From the NCBI GenBank assembly GCA_015501595.1, contig JADNRX010000196.1, forward strand, positions 1 to 64,000: a stretch of 64,000 nt of DNA, read 5' to 3'. Origin of the DNA: Hymenopellis radicata. Taxonomy: Eukaryota > Basidiomycota > Agaricomycetes > Agaricales > Physalacriaceae. The notes under the pieces were generated by a model, which saw only the letters and a program-made list of their open reading frames with translations, was not told the DNA's origin and ran no database searches. Both the position numbers and the translations under genes were made by a program. This document shows, in pieces, positions 32,595 to 44,273 of this stretch (position 1 is its first letter; each line of letters begins with the position of its first letter).

Positions 32595-33347
32595 ATGTAC
32601 CCCATGGTAGGACTAGTGGAAAACATAATCAACAACTTTGAGTCTTTGCCTAGTATTTCGAGTTCGATTGGGTTTCGAGGTTTGGCAGTGCGCCTCAGAC
32701 AAGCATTTAGAGATGTACGATAAATCCCAAGGCGAATTATTTCTACGAAAGAGTACTGCTCGCGTCAACCTTGTTGGACCGAAGCGGAGAGCGACACACG
32801 TGGGAATTTCGACTTCCCGTTCCGGCCAGTCCCTGTTTTATCCTTCGTCCATTATTGTCCTGGCCAAGTCCTGGCAGACTGACTGCGGGCTCCTAGGCTT
32901 TAACCTCCTCTTCCGGCTCTACAGATACTTCTGGTGGGCCACACTTTATGAGACTACAAATGCTTGGCCTAGAACTGGTATTCTTGCTCATCGGGAAACG
33001 GACAGCGTCTCATGATAATCATTCCCAGTGGTCCTTTGGCTATGTCGAAGCTGTCGAATGCTGTCACGAGAAAGCGCCATCGAATTTCTGGAATGGGTAT
33101 TCTTGTGGCCATCCCTGTGTGGACGGTCTTTTTGTGTCCTTGCTATGTCGATGGCCAAATCGGGAGAAAAAATGTTGAGAACAATGGACAACGACAATGG
33201 CGGTGTCACGCAAAAACCATTTAGTATTTGATCGCGCTTTGGGTCGCCAGCTATAAAGAGAGCCGTGTGTCTGATTGCCCACCGTCACCTTTGCCCACGA
33301 CCACAAGTCACCTCTAGCGCCTCGTAAATCACGGCCCACTTACTATC
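32595..33347. other. Intergenic, nothing supported
   Basis: Several short plus-strand frames (32638-33231) are present, with no recognisable content. The promoter of the F-box gene probably lies at its right end; AGCTATAAAGAGAG at 33248 is TATA-like and sits about 95 bp before the ATG. Confidence 0.45.
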
Positions 33348-34944
33348 ATGGCAGTCCAGTATGTCCATTGGCTAAGCGTTACGCCGATATTCAAATTTTC
33401 TTCGTAGATCAACCTTCAAGTCGTGCTCTCCATGCGAAGGCAGCTTCACGTCTTACGACCAGCATTTACCCATCGTCGTAATCCCCAAGGGAACGACACC
33501 ATTCAAGTTCATCAACACCAAGGATTTCGATCGCCCGGACTTCGTATGTGATCCCCAAAGCGGCGAAATCAGCGTGGCGTCTAAAAACCTGTCCGCCGAT
33601 GACGACATCCCTCTCTCTACGTTCATCTCATGTGGTATTCTACCCCGTATTCGGAAGCGTGCGCCTGAGAGCATAGGTGCTGTCGCCGTGGCTCTATCTA
33701 CCGGATGCCCCTTCAGCGGCCTCCCTACCGAGCTCAAAATTCTCATTTTCCAATACGCGTGTGATGGCATGGAATACTGGCTCACCGCGCTCACCCTCAG
33801 CCTCGTATCGCGGGAATGGCGCGGTATCGCACATGCTCTTCCCAACCTTTGGTCACATATCGCTGTCGATGTCCCCACGGTCAAGCGTACGGGGTGCTGG
33901 ACGCCATGGCGCGCGTTCGAGATTGTATGGTGGTACCTGCATCTAGCGGGAGAGGCACGGCTCAGCGTAAAGGTGGATCTGTTCGCCATGGACGGAGATA
34001 TGGAATTCGAGTGGGCGGCGAAGTTGCTCGCGCAGAAGGCGGCAAGATGGCGGCAGGCTGATATTCGATGTGCGCCAGAGGATCTTTGCAGCTTCAAGGA
34101 GATCAAGGTATCGGGACTGCCGATGTTGAAGACCTTGAAGTTTAATGTCGAAGATGGTCTTGGGAAGCGGTGCAAGGCATTTCGGAACGCTCCGAAACTA
34201 GAGGAGCATTCTCCTGGCGGCGTCAGCCCCAGGATATGCGTCGTGGGTTGGAACAAACTCAAAACGGTTATCCTCATGGACTTTTTCGACTGTGCCCTCT
34301 ACGAATATCTCGAAGACGCATCTGCCATGAAGGAACTGGTCATCGATGCAGACTGCTTTTTCGAGACTGCCTTTGGCGGTGGGATATTTATCCCGCTTTC
34401 CGCTTCGACGTTGACGATGAGGTCCGTCCCCCGTCTCATGTACACCTTCATGGAGGTGTTCGTCTTTCCTGCTCTCACTACCGTCGACATCTCCATCCCC
34501 GATGGCAGCGCTATGGATTCGCGCTTCATACCGAGCTTCCTTTCCATGCTCAAGCATTCGGGCTGTTCGATCAGAGCACTCAAATTACACAATGTTCCCC
34601 TCTCTGATGAATCACTTCTCGATATCCTTACATGCACGCCCAAGCTTCGGACGTTGGCGATCCACGAGCCCGCTCAGGAGCATTGTATTACGGAGGCGTT
34701 ACTGCGTAATCTCTCTACCGTGTTGCTACCCAAGTTGAGAAAGTTGGAACTGGTATGGAGTTATGATGGCGGGGAGAACCGCGTCCTGAGCATGGTCGAG
34801 TCGAGAATCGGACAAGCAGATACTGGGGTTAAAGGCCTGCAGTCTATCGTCTTAGGAAGGCGATTTGGTTTGAACTTGAGCGCAAGTTCTGTTGCGAGGA
34901 TGAGCATGTTGAGAGCGGCCGGTGTCAACATTACCCAATGGTAG
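33348..34944 (+). CDS. F-box protein, intact paralog
   Basis: An 11-nt first exon (33348-33358, encoding MAVQ with a split codon) splices to a second exon at 33408-34944, giving 515 aa. The start of exon 2 (STFKSCSPCEGSFTSYDQHL) is matched by the second copy at 51547, which supports the splice. An F-box follows at about residue 100: FSGLPTELKILIFQYACD and ALTLSLVSREWRGIAHALPN. The rest is leucine-patterned sequence of the kind seen in Agaricomycete F-box proteins (LKTLKFNVEDG, TLTMRSVPRLM, LRTLAIHEPA, LRKLELVWSYD). Such proteins usually join Skp1-Cullin ubiquitin ligases through the F-box; the target is unknown. The frame is intact throughout, unlike its paralog 18 kb downstream. Confidence 0.8.
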
Positions 34945-36085
34945 TGGCTGCTACTTCCTTACTCATGATTTACTATGATGTGTACAATTAGATCCGTGCT
35001 CGACAAGTGCTATGGGCCGTCAGTAGCTACTCTGATATCTGTCTCCTCCACTGAGGCGTTTTCCCGAAATGAAAACTCTTCAGCCTAGTAAGCTCTTTCG
35101 TGAATTACTTTCAAAGGTGCCAATCACAATAATCATGCGCTTCACCAAATAAACAGCCCTGTCGGTGTAAGATCATGTGATCGAGACACGTTCTGCTTCC
35201 TACCACAACCTGACCACAACTTCCAACTGAACCAATCCTCAGCCAATCTAGTCATTTGAGGTGAGTTTTATTTCGTCTCATTTATAGACACCAATAAATT
35301 ATTCTTTCAGCTATTCATCCGATTCCCTAGGAAGAGCGGCGCCTGCCGGATTTCCTCAGGTGATTTTTAGACACACCGGTGACCGCGATCCCACATCCCT
35401 TTTCATCGGCGGTACGTAGGCGTACCAGTGCGATCACAACTACTTATGTCCACAGCATTCGCATTGTGGAGCGATTGTTCCAGTCGTCGCTAGTCTCTTG
35501 GGCTGCATGGTGAAGGGGAAAAGCAGTATCTTCGGCAGTGGGTCACCATTTGACCTGCCTATTAGCGACCCAGTTAGGCGCCCAAGTAGGCGTAGGTGGC
35601 AGCGCGCGGTATGCTTATTGTTTCCATTCGATGTTCGAACTACAAGCCTCTACAAGCATGCGTTCGAACGCGCATTAAGACATGAAAGGTTGGTGGTCGG
35701 AGTCCTCATCTTTCCTGGGCAGTCTCGCGCCTCAGGACAATGGTGGGTTTCGAACACTGATCCTGCCACGGAAATCAACATCCATTTACGGACAACCACG
35801 ATGGCACGATGGTGGTGGTGGTGGTGGTGGTGGTGGTGGTGAAAACTATACCCCGAAGTAGACGGAGGCCTACGTAACACATCGTATCTAGCCGGCGCTC
35901 CTGGTGGGACCGAGCTTCCCTTTCCTAAGCCTTTCTTGGACTTACTTGCCGCGTTACCGCAGTCGTATTCCGATGACGCTTGTACGTCTCGGGCTCTACG
36001 ACAATACAAAAGGCCACCATCCGTATTCTGAGTTCCAGCGTCCTTGGCTTCTACAAACTCTCTACAGGCATAACTTGAATCCCCA
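34945..36085. other. Intergenic with a GGT microsatellite
   Basis: No gene is supported. The stretch holds a dispersed repeat (35726-35800) and an almost pure GGT run at about 35810-35839. A short intron-like stretch near 35260 (GTGAGTTTTATTTCG) hints at a lost or non-coding transcript. Confidence 0.5.
35726..35800 (+). repeat. Dispersed repeat, copy 1
   Basis: This 75-bp segment (CTCGCGCCTCAGGACAATGG at its start, CATCCATTTACGGACAACC at its end) is repeated at 43113-43187 in the same orientation, with about nine differences. It includes GGGTTTCGAACAC, which vaguely recalls a tRNA B-box, so a SINE-type element is conceivable but not shown. Confidence 0.7.
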
Positions 36086-38502
36086 ATGGCATCCTCAGTC
36101 GATTACCTCGTCGTCGGTGGTGGCTCTGCTGGCATGGTCGTGGCTACTCGGCTTGCCGAAAGCCCAAATGCATCCGTGTGCATCATCGAAGCTGGAGAGG
36201 ACCTGATTTCGCAACCCAACTTCTTGATTCCTGGTATGTCGACCCACGCGCACCTCGCAGCTATGCGCTGATGCGCGCTACCCCAGGTCTCGCTCCTGCT
36301 GGCCTGAGGGAACCAAGTGGTACTGATTGGAAGTTCCATACGACACCCCAAGAAAATGCGAAAGGACGATCGATCTGGCTCCCCAGGTTAGGTCTTGAAT
36401 TACACGTTGAAGCTGCTTATTGAATGCGCCTATGATAGAGGTAAAGTCGTCGGTGGCTGCGGCACGGTATGTGTTTTTCTCTAATTGTCTATCACGTAAC
36501 TGACCAACATTGCTCCAGACAAACATCGTCACGCTGGGCAAGTAAGTCAACTTCTTTTGGACTCGGATCCTTCGCCTGACCATACACGCTTCAAGAGGAC
36601 ACGCTGAAGAGTATGACAGTGAGGCGGAGCATTTTGTTATCTGTCCATGCTCATTGCTTTTCAGCTTGGGAGACGTTGGGAGCTACGGGTTGGAACTACA
36701 AGACACTCGCGCCGTACTTCAAGAAGGTGCGTTTTTATTCCTTGCTCCAGCTACCGACTTCTCATGTGGTGCAGAGCGAGAACTTTGTCATCTCTGAAGA
36801 GGAGACCGCCCAAACAGGCATGAAGTTCGATCCAGAAATGCACGGTTCAAGTGGCCCTATCTACCGTACACTGCCCAAATGGACGAGCAATGTCACAAAG
36901 CCTGTATCCGACGCTATGACGTCTCTTGGGATAGTTCCTAGCGCCGAATCCGTTAGTCTGTTCTCGGTGTGATTTGAATCGAATCTGACCGTTTTGAAGT
37001 ACAATGGCAACCCACTTGGACACTACCCCTTACAGCTCTCTGTGCACCCAGAGCATGCCACTCGCAGTTCCTCCGCCAACGTAAGGCACTGTCCTATGTT
37101 AACCAGTTCCTAGTGGCTAACTTCGCCGATCTTCAGTCGTATTACGCGCCTAACAAGGACAAGGGCAACTTGAATCTGTTGACTGGTGCGGAGGCAACCC
37201 GTATACTGTTTGACCGCGACGAAGCTGGGGAGCTCATGGCGACTGGCGTGGAATACTCGAAGGATGGCGAGCTGAAGATCATTTCGGCGAAAAAGGAGGT
37301 CATCATCTCGGCTGGTATGTTTCTTGATGCGCCTCACAGACTCGTCTGATGAGTCCTGGCAGGTGCTTACAAAACACCCCAACTTCTCGAACTCTCCGGT
37401 ATTGGTGATAACAAAGTTCTCGCGGCCCACAATATCCCCGTTCTTGTCGAACTCCCTGGCGTCGGAAACAACCTCCAGGATCACTACACATCGTCGTTTG
37501 TCGTCGAGGTTGACCCCAAATACGAGTCTCTCGACTCAATGCTCGACCCCGCCCAAGCCGGTCTCGAGTTCATGTTATAGTGCGATTCTCGTTCTTTCAT
37601 GCTTTCTCTGTCTCATCCCTCTACAGTCAGGAAAAGAAGCAGGGAAAACTCACCACCAATGGTGGTGCTCAATTTGCCTTCATCAGTAACCACAGCTTCA
37701 TGCCCGAGGAAGTCTCACAGAAGATATACGCGGAGGCCGACGATCTCGTCAGAGATTCGTCCAACCCGACTTTGAAGACGCAAGCTTCGTGGCTTAAATC
37801 TGCCAAGATCCCCGATCTTGAGTAAGCGCTCGGCATCATCTTCCCAGACCTTGTACTAACACGTTCCAGGTTCGCTCATTGCGTCGGATTCCTTCCCATG
37901 GGCGACTCCAAGCCTATGCCCGGAAAGAACTACACCTCCTTCCTGCTCGCCCTTACGCACCCCTACTCCCGTGGCTCCGTTCACATTAACACTTCCGACC
38001 CTCTCAGCCTCCCTTCCCTGGATCCGCACTTGTTCGAACACGACGTCGACGTCGAGATCCTCGTAGAGGGCCTGAAATTCGCTCGTAAAGTCTTCAGCAC
38101 GGATGCGCTCAAGGACGTCGTCAAGGAGGAGATTATCCCTGGTCCTGAAGTCCAGTCGGATGAGCAGTTGAAGGAGTTCGTGAGGAGCACTGGGCAGACG
38201 GTGTATCACCCCATTGGCACGGCGTCGATGTTGCCCAAGGAGGACGGCGGAGTTGTTGGACCCGATGTCAGGGTTTATGGGACGAAGAACTTGCGGGTGG
38301 TATGCGAATGCGCTCTAGCTATATTTCATCGCTCAATTTACTACGTAGGTGGACGCGTCGATTATACCCCTTCACATTTCGGCGCACCCTAACGCTACTG
38401 TCTACGCCGTGGCGGAGAAGGTTTGTCCTATTGAAGTTCTTTCGACTGTCGGATGCTGACTTGATCTTCTAGGCTGCAGATATCATCAAGGCCGCTGCGT
38501 AA
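36086..38502 (+). CDS. GMC oxidoreductase (aryl-alcohol oxidase-like), no signal peptide
   Basis: A multi-exon gene (about twelve exons with introns of 45-60 nt) running from MASSVDYLVVGGGSAG at 36086 to KAADIIKAAA at 38502. The N-terminus is the FAD-binding dinucleotide fold (VVGGGSAGMVVATRL, then IIEAGED). Next come the GMC signature region GKVVGGCGT, the second GMC motif SAGAYKTPQLLELSGIGD, and the catalytic end with YHPIGTASM and ISAHPNATVYAVAEK, which carries the active-site His and the His/Asn position. These flavoenzymes oxidise alcohols or sugars, passing electrons to oxygen or quinones. The protein starts directly with the FAD fold, so it appears intracellular, unlike the secreted lignocellulose enzymes of this family. 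I followed the frame across all junctions and found no break. Confidence 0.88.
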
Positions 38503-39164
38503 TTTCTTTCTGGGATCCTGGAATTCATATCTGATATATTGTTATGATTAACATCATGGCACTACATACTTGAAGTAATATTCAATGCAAGTTGGTTATA
38601 TCCATCCAAGACTCAGACTGAACGTGGCTCAAGCGTACATGTTGTCAGAAGGAATGCTTTGTTACAGGTATCCGCTAAACTTTGGTAGATCATTGCTGTC
38701 TCGAGTAGACTGATGATACCAGTAACCCAACTCCCGTTTACAGTCGTCGCATCTGTTTCCCAGGAGTGTCTGTCGCTTCTCTAGCATCGAACGAAGCAGA
38801 AGTCCGTGCGGGTTTCCAGCAATTTCGTATGCTATCATGGCGTAATTCTCTGCCCAGATTTCGCAATGGTGCACCGTGGCGTTCTTGCTGTCGCTCTTGT
38901 GGTGCCGCATCGGACCAAAGCGGGCCCTATTCCTTGTTCATGAGGTTAACCCAATCCTGGTAGTACTGAACCTATTTCGACAAGTGTTGGGAAATTTTCA
39001 ACTGTAAAAGTAGCACACAATTTGTAATCTTTCCCAGTTTCTGATTTCCACGATTATATAGTACGCTATAGTAAGAACGACGCCGTATGAAGTAATAAGT
39101 ATCAATGTATGTCTCTACCATTATAAGGCGCAATAGAAATAACGAGTCCCAGAGTACTACTTGA
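38503..39164. other. Intergenic, nothing supported
   Basis: This region lies between the tail-to-tail GMC gene and the next minus-strand gene. Only short frames are present, without motifs. Confidence 0.5.
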
Positions 39165-39879
39165 TCATAAATCAACCGCGATTTCCGCTTGCCAGGAGTT
39201 CTCGTAGGTGTTCCAGACGGACAGGATAACAAGGTTTTCGAGTCTAATGCCATCAGCGCCCACTTTCCAATGTCTCTCTGCAGCGTTGGTAGATTCGTAC
39301 TGAGTTTTCTGCAGAACAGTCCGTAAGTCGGAAAATGCATGGGATCTAGACTGTGAGCTTACCTCGATGAAGCGCATAAAGTTTCCGGCGACAACGTAGC
39401 CAAGCTGGGCCCTTGTCATGGGCCCCGTCTTGGTGTTTACTTCCACAGAACGGTACCACTCGACATGTGGATATCCGGGCCACTGATCGAAATATAAGCA
39501 AGTTGTTAAATAGATAGGACGGAAACGGACTAACCAGTATGTGGAATGTGATCCTGGTAACGCCTGGCTTGGCGAAAACCGCGTCTTTGGCGCCGACGAT
39601 GGCAGGCTCCGAGGCGCCGAATGCCTTCATGGGCACACCCTGGTGCTGGAAGCCGGGGTAGTCGTAGTAGATCGTCGGCTGGGGGTTTTGCGGCGGGCCG
39701 TGCTTGGGCGCGAACGCCCTCTGCGGGACGCGCCGGCGGTTCGGGAGGGCGAACTTGGCGGGCGCGCTGAGCGAGTAGACCTGCGATGAGGACGGGACGG
39801 AGGCCGGGTGCAGGGGGTTGCTGTAGGACATTGCGCTGAGGTCGGTTGAACTGTGCATCTCGTCGGTGCTCGCGTCCAA
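39165..39879 (-). CDS. Conserved basidiomycete protein of unknown function
   Basis: Three exons: 39535-39879, 39363-39482 and 39165-39308, 202 aa, all junctions in phase. The first 80 residues are Ser/Pro rich. The conserved core begins with VTRITFHILWPGYPHVEWYR, continues with GPMTRAQLGYVVAGNFMRFI, and ends LVILSVWNTYENSWQAEIAV. This arrangement is familiar from single-copy or small-family proteins in Agaricomycetes, but I know of no assigned function. Nothing suggests membrane insertion or secretion. The start is the first Met (MDASTDEMHSS). Confidence 0.7.
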
Positions 39880-41330
39880 GTTTTATAAGTCGACGAAGAA
39901 AGAGCTGATGCGTTGGTGAAAGACATCCCATTCACGAGCGGTATTTCGGGTGGGGAGGAGGCGCGAGGTGATATTAGGAGAGTTGGACGCGTAGAGAGAC
40001 AAAGACCTGGGGAACGCCCGAGCGGGGGATGTGATATTAAGGAGGAGGGTGAAGATATTGAGGACGGATCAGTGAAATTGGGACGAGGGTTTGTGGGTGC
40101 GGATTTGCCGGGACCGCGTGTGAAGGAGGGCATGAGGCGTTTGTGCTATTATAGCAGGTTTGTGGGCGACGGTTTGCCCATTCTCGAGGCAGAAGGAGCG
40201 ACCACGTGGAGTTGGCATTATCGAAATGTTGAACTGTTCATAGTCTCCTTCGACAAGAATGCCCGAGCTGGGTGTCGAGCCACGAGCCATTTTATTCAGA
40301 AGGAGAACAGTCTGAGCATTCATCGCGAGAGCAGGCAGAGGACCAGAGTGTGAAAGTGCGCAGATCGCCTTGCTTTGTCTTTGACCGCGGATGTCCATAA
40401 TCGTGCCATGCTATGATAGCACAATTATGTGATTATGCGGTCGGATCCAGGCGTATTCGGGACCGTTGGAGGAGGCTACGACGGATGCGACATCGACGTT
40501 AAGAACAGAGGAGCACTTAGCTGTTCAGGTTTTAGATCGGGTAAAGCCGTAGACCACGTGTCGGCTTTTCGTCCTACTATCATCACTAACTTCGTCGTAG
40601 CGTCTTAGTCTGGTCTTATCGACTAGCGAGGACTCTGCGGCCTACAGCAATTGATGTGTTTGACGTGGCCTTGTCGACTTGCTCCTTCAGGTCGAATCGG
40701 ACATCCAAAGATGCTGATGGTACGTGTTCCTCGGCGGTTGCTTGCTCCTTTAACCTTAGAACATCGTCACCAGGCACTTCCATTCATCTCTGAGAAAGAT
40801 AGTATGGGTATACTATCTAACATGACGCGGTTTTTCGCCCTCCGACGCGCTTGCTTTGTGAGTTGCCCTTCTGGGACCGATTCCTTTCGCATTGCTATAA
40901 TATCACATTCACCGAAACTGGCGACGTTACAGCTGGCATCGGCGACTACGCGGCGCCCTATGTTCTCCTTGGCTCTCCCTGCGGTCTCGCCCCGAAGCGG
41001 ATGGATGTTACACCCCCTCAGCCCCGACAGTCTTGTCATTTTGTCAGCGCACTTTCTGCCACTCGTAGCGGATACTCGACGTCCTCTACGCATTTATCGT
41101 CACACACAGCGGTATTATCCTGATGAATGTGTGCTAATTTGTTTCTTCCTTCTGCCTGACCATCCCACAAGATCACATCTCATACACACCTGCATGTCGC
41201 GGCCGGGAGAGTTTGTCTCAAGGCGCTACGCGAATCGCTGCTAAAGCAATAATCGCAGGTGGATGAAACTCTCTCTTTTCATCGCTAATATCCGAGGGTG
41301 GGAACTCACACTTGCCTTAATTAGCGCACA
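39880..41330. other. Intergenic, nothing supported
   Basis: Frames up to 197 residues exist (40651-41244, plus) but show no motif and overlap equally long frames on the other strand. No repeats or RNA genes were seen. Confidence 0.45.
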
Positions 41331-42708
41331 ATGGACGCAGTCGACGACGCAGAACCAAATAATGGTCATAAGAATCCAATTGTCCTTCTCCCACTTCCAT
41401 CGCCGTGCTGGCCAGCAATGCGCAACGCAATCGAGGCAAGTTTTCCTGCCTTCCTATATTGGCAGCCAACTGACTCTGCTTGCAGTATCCTCTCTCCATG
41501 AGCCGTATTCCGCAGGAACTCGTCGATCTCATCATCGACCTCATCGCGTCTGCCAGCCTCGATGACGATGATTGGCGGCTACATCGCACCGACACCTTAC
41601 GTGCTTGTACGCTCCTCTCCAAGGCATGGTTCCCGCGCGCCGGAAATACATCTTCCATCGCATATATCTTCGCATGGAGCCGTCGTCCGTGGTTCAAACC
41701 GACGCATACCAGGAGGACCCGGAGGCGGATTTCAAACTATTCTGGCTTTCCCCCGAGCCGCCGAATTACATAGCATTCCTCTCAATATTCCGAAAGAGCC
41801 CCAGGAAGCCGTGGGTTAAGGAGCTGGTTGTCAGGGACCTTACTGTGAAGACGAGAGGTCCATTCGTAGAAGCGATGACCTGCATCGCGAGGGTGGAGAG
41901 TATTACCTTTGGCGGCGGGTCGCCATCTGACCCGCCTGTTGAAGATCATCTGGGCGTTGGTAGCTGCGGGTGGTATCCATATCTCGACCGAGTTAGGCAT
42001 CTCCGCCTACAGACGATTTCCATCCCATCGCTTTGCGTACTTCCGCTCATCCTTCAGAGCATGCCCATGCTGGAATCCCTCACTATCTTATGGCCCATCA
42101 CCATCGAAAACCCTACGTCATCTCCCACAGACTGGACCGGAAATAAAACGGTCGTAAACACCAGCTTACATCTCCTGGACGTATCCTCCTGCCCGCCTCC
42201 CTTCGATCGTCTCCTTCTCAACCTCTTCGCTTTAACGACCGTCAAAGCACTCCTCATCTCTCCTACCCTGGATCCCGGCGACGTCCCAGTCGACTTCCGG
42301 GCGCTACGCGTTTTGGAGATCGACCATACTCATCGCCATGTCCTTGACTTGCCTCCTTCAATCAGGCTGGCGTTACCATTTTATAATGCGCCGAAAGTCG
42401 TGTTACGGCTTACTTGTGGAGCAGACCTTAATGGGTATATCCAGGCGCTGGAGGATGTGGTGGCGCGGACGAGGGCGGGGCTGCGCGTCGATCTACTCGT
42501 CATGCGCGAACTCCATGTGCATGTGTTCTCCGATGACTGGGAGTCGGAGCAGCATGTGTGGGAACGGCTGGACTCTGTATTGGGCGATATGGTTGGACTG
42601 GGGTTTGATCGTCTGGTAGTTTCCTCGCCATCCGGAGGCGAAGCTATCAAAAAGGCGATGAAGTTGTTGGGGAAGATGCTGCTGCTGAATGGTGTATCGC
42701 AGATGTAG
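41331..42708 (+). CDS. F-box-like protein with a GC-AG intron and one frame break
   Basis: Exon 1 (41331-41435) encodes MDAVDDAEPNNGHK and on to MRNAIE. A 50-nt intron (41436-41485) begins GCAAGT instead of GTAAGT and ends TTGCAG. Exon 2 starts YPLSMSRIPQELVDLIIDLI, an F-box-like helix, followed by CTLLSKAWFPRA. At 41640 the frame shifts: the continuation RKYIFHRIYLRM lies one frame over and runs uninterrupted to the stop at 42708. Adding one base in the GCGCGCC run makes the two halves join. The rest is leucine-patterned (VRHLRLQTISIPSL, LESLTILWPI) as in basidiomycete F-box-type proteins. It may be a sequence error or an early pseudogene. Confidence 0.7.
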
Positions 42709-43112
42709 ATATAGAATTGTTATTTTCTTTCGCGATAGGCTGTCGGACATGTTTAGATACTGCTTTACTGTTACTTCCGACAGAGCGACACAAAACCACG
42801 ACGATCATCCCTGTGTGGAAGACGTCGACAGTCGTAAACTATACAGACATCATAGCAAAGGAACCTGTGAAGTGGTACTGTATCATGAAAATGACCGCGT
42901 CTGGGAGTCGAATGGGAGAAAAAAAAGCGGAATAAGTACTTAACCTACATTTCTCACACAAATACTGACCTGCCGGTGAACGACATGTTAAGAAGAAGAA
43001 TGACATCCCAGCGATTGTCACTTCAATCGCTGAGTTCTGCACCACACGTGTGTCCAGTCACGCGCTGCAGAGCACCACTGCCGTTGACGGTTTGAACGCC
43101 ACTTGCGAATCT
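42709..43112. other. Intergenic, nothing supported
   Basis: No gene is supported between the F-box-like gene and the dispersed repeat copy at 43113. Confidence 0.4.
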
Positions 43113-43187
43113 CGCGCCTCGGGACAGTGGTGGGTTTTGAACACTGGTCCTGTCACGGAAACCAGCATCCATTTACGGACAACCGTC
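43113..43187 (+). repeat. Dispersed repeat, copy 2
   Basis: This is the direct counterpart of 35726-35800. It shares CATCCATTTACGGACAACC and the preceding GTGGGTTT(C/T)GAACACTG core. Confidence 0.7.
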
Positions 43188-43270
43188 GCGACCAGCTCCG
43201 AAGAGCAAATCACGAGGCACCTCAAGAGCACAACGAGTCAACGACCTGCGGGACACCACCCAACATGCCA

Positions 43271-43618
43271 TCACATTCCCACTAGCATTACATGTAGACT
43301 ACCAACCGACCATGTCAATGGACCCCAGATAAACTGTTGAAACCCACCCTCCTCGTCGTCCTGCAGATCAGGGAAACCTTCGAAGAGTTCGGGTGCAGGG
43401 ATGAACATGGGAGCCGCCGAATATACTGCGAAGATGTCAAAGACCAACCGCGCCAGCCGTGGCTGAACACAAGAACTAGTGATGAGCACGACTAACGTAT
43501 CATCATCTTCACCGTGATACCCGCCGTCTGTCAACGTCCGCCAGACGTCCCTGTAGTCTGCGCGAACCTCGCTCCAGAACACACGCCGCAACTCCTGCAA
43601 GGAGTCTCCTACCAACAC
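43271..43618 (-). CDS. Possible hypothetical gene
   Basis: A 115-aa frame with protein-like sequence (LQELRRVFWSEVRADYRDVW, DDDTLVVLITSS, RLARLVFDIFAVYSAAPM). The frame may be joined from the right by a segment near 43640-43760 (MEREYILSEHFGQ). I do not recognise it, and the exon structure and true start are not fixed. It lies beside the minisatellite and the ABC fragment, a region that looks rearranged. Confidence 0.35.
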   Translation of the reverse strand: MLVGDSLQELRRVFWSEVRADYRDVWRTLTDGGYHGEDDDTLVVLITSSCVQPRLARLVFDIFAVYSAAPMFIPAPELFEGFPDLQDDEEGGFQQFIWGPLTWSVGSLHVMLVGM

Positions 43619-43840
43619 CCGACACTACATTGGTACCTCCCTATGACAGAAATAAATGGCCTGCGGAGGGGCGACCCCCTCACTCAGAGCGTTAACACCC
43701 GAACACTGCCCGAAATGCTCCGAGAGGATGTACTCACGTTCCATATCCGCCAGCACGACCCTCGTCCTCGTCAAGATGCATGCCTCAATCGACACCCATC
43801 AGTCGGCCACACCAGGACAGCATGAGGGCATCACCATCCC

Positions 43841-44095
43841 TCGCTACACAAGCAGCCAACGTCGAGAAGCACCAATTCCGTCGCTACACAAGCAGCTGAG
43901 GCCCAAGCACAAAACGCCCTCGCTACACGAGCAGCTGAGGTCCAAGAGCACAACATCCCTCGCTACACGAGCAGCTGAGGTCCAAACACGATCCCTGGCT
44001 ACACGAGCAGCTCAGGTCCAAGCACACCGTCCCTCGCTACACGAGCAGCCGAGGGCGGAACACATAATCCCTCGCTACACAAGCAGCAGAGGTCC
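43841..44095 (+). repeat. Minisatellite, seven units of 36-40 bp
   Basis: The word TCGCTACAC(A/G)AGCAGC recurs at 43841, 43881, 43920, 43960, 43996 (one change), 44034 and 44072. It is followed each time by a variable spacer resembling TGAGGTCCAAGCACA. Unit lengths are 40, 39, 40, 36, 38 and 38 bp. Because unit length is not a multiple of three, the array is unlikely to be a coding repeat. Confidence 0.85.
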
Positions 44096-44273
44096 GAAGT
44101 ATGAGGTGGGTGGTGGAAGGCTGGGGCGGCCTGAGGCGGTATTTTTTGGGAAAGGGCTGGTCGGAAAGATGAGTGATAATGTACGGTTTGTGGGAGAGGC
44201 GTGATGGCAAACAGTTCAGCAGACGGCTATGAACCATTATGTCGACGTTCGTCAGTATGGATAACCGACTGAC

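Noticed and set aside
33453..34277. A 274-residue minus-strand frame opposite the F-box gene
   Set aside because: It lacks motifs, and the paralog at 51547 conserves the plus-strand protein.
35726..35800. tRNA gene, because of a GGTTTCGAAC-like word
   Set aside because: No acceptor stem, D arm or anticodon arm can be folded around it, and no other tRNA was recognised in the window.
43841..44095. CRISPR-like array
   Set aside because: Repeat and spacer are not separated cleanly, unit length drifts, the spacers resemble each other, and the genome is eukaryotic. It is a minisatellite.
43656..44204. Plus-strand repeat protein over the minisatellite
   Set aside because: Unit lengths are not multiples of three, so the frame changes from unit to unit.
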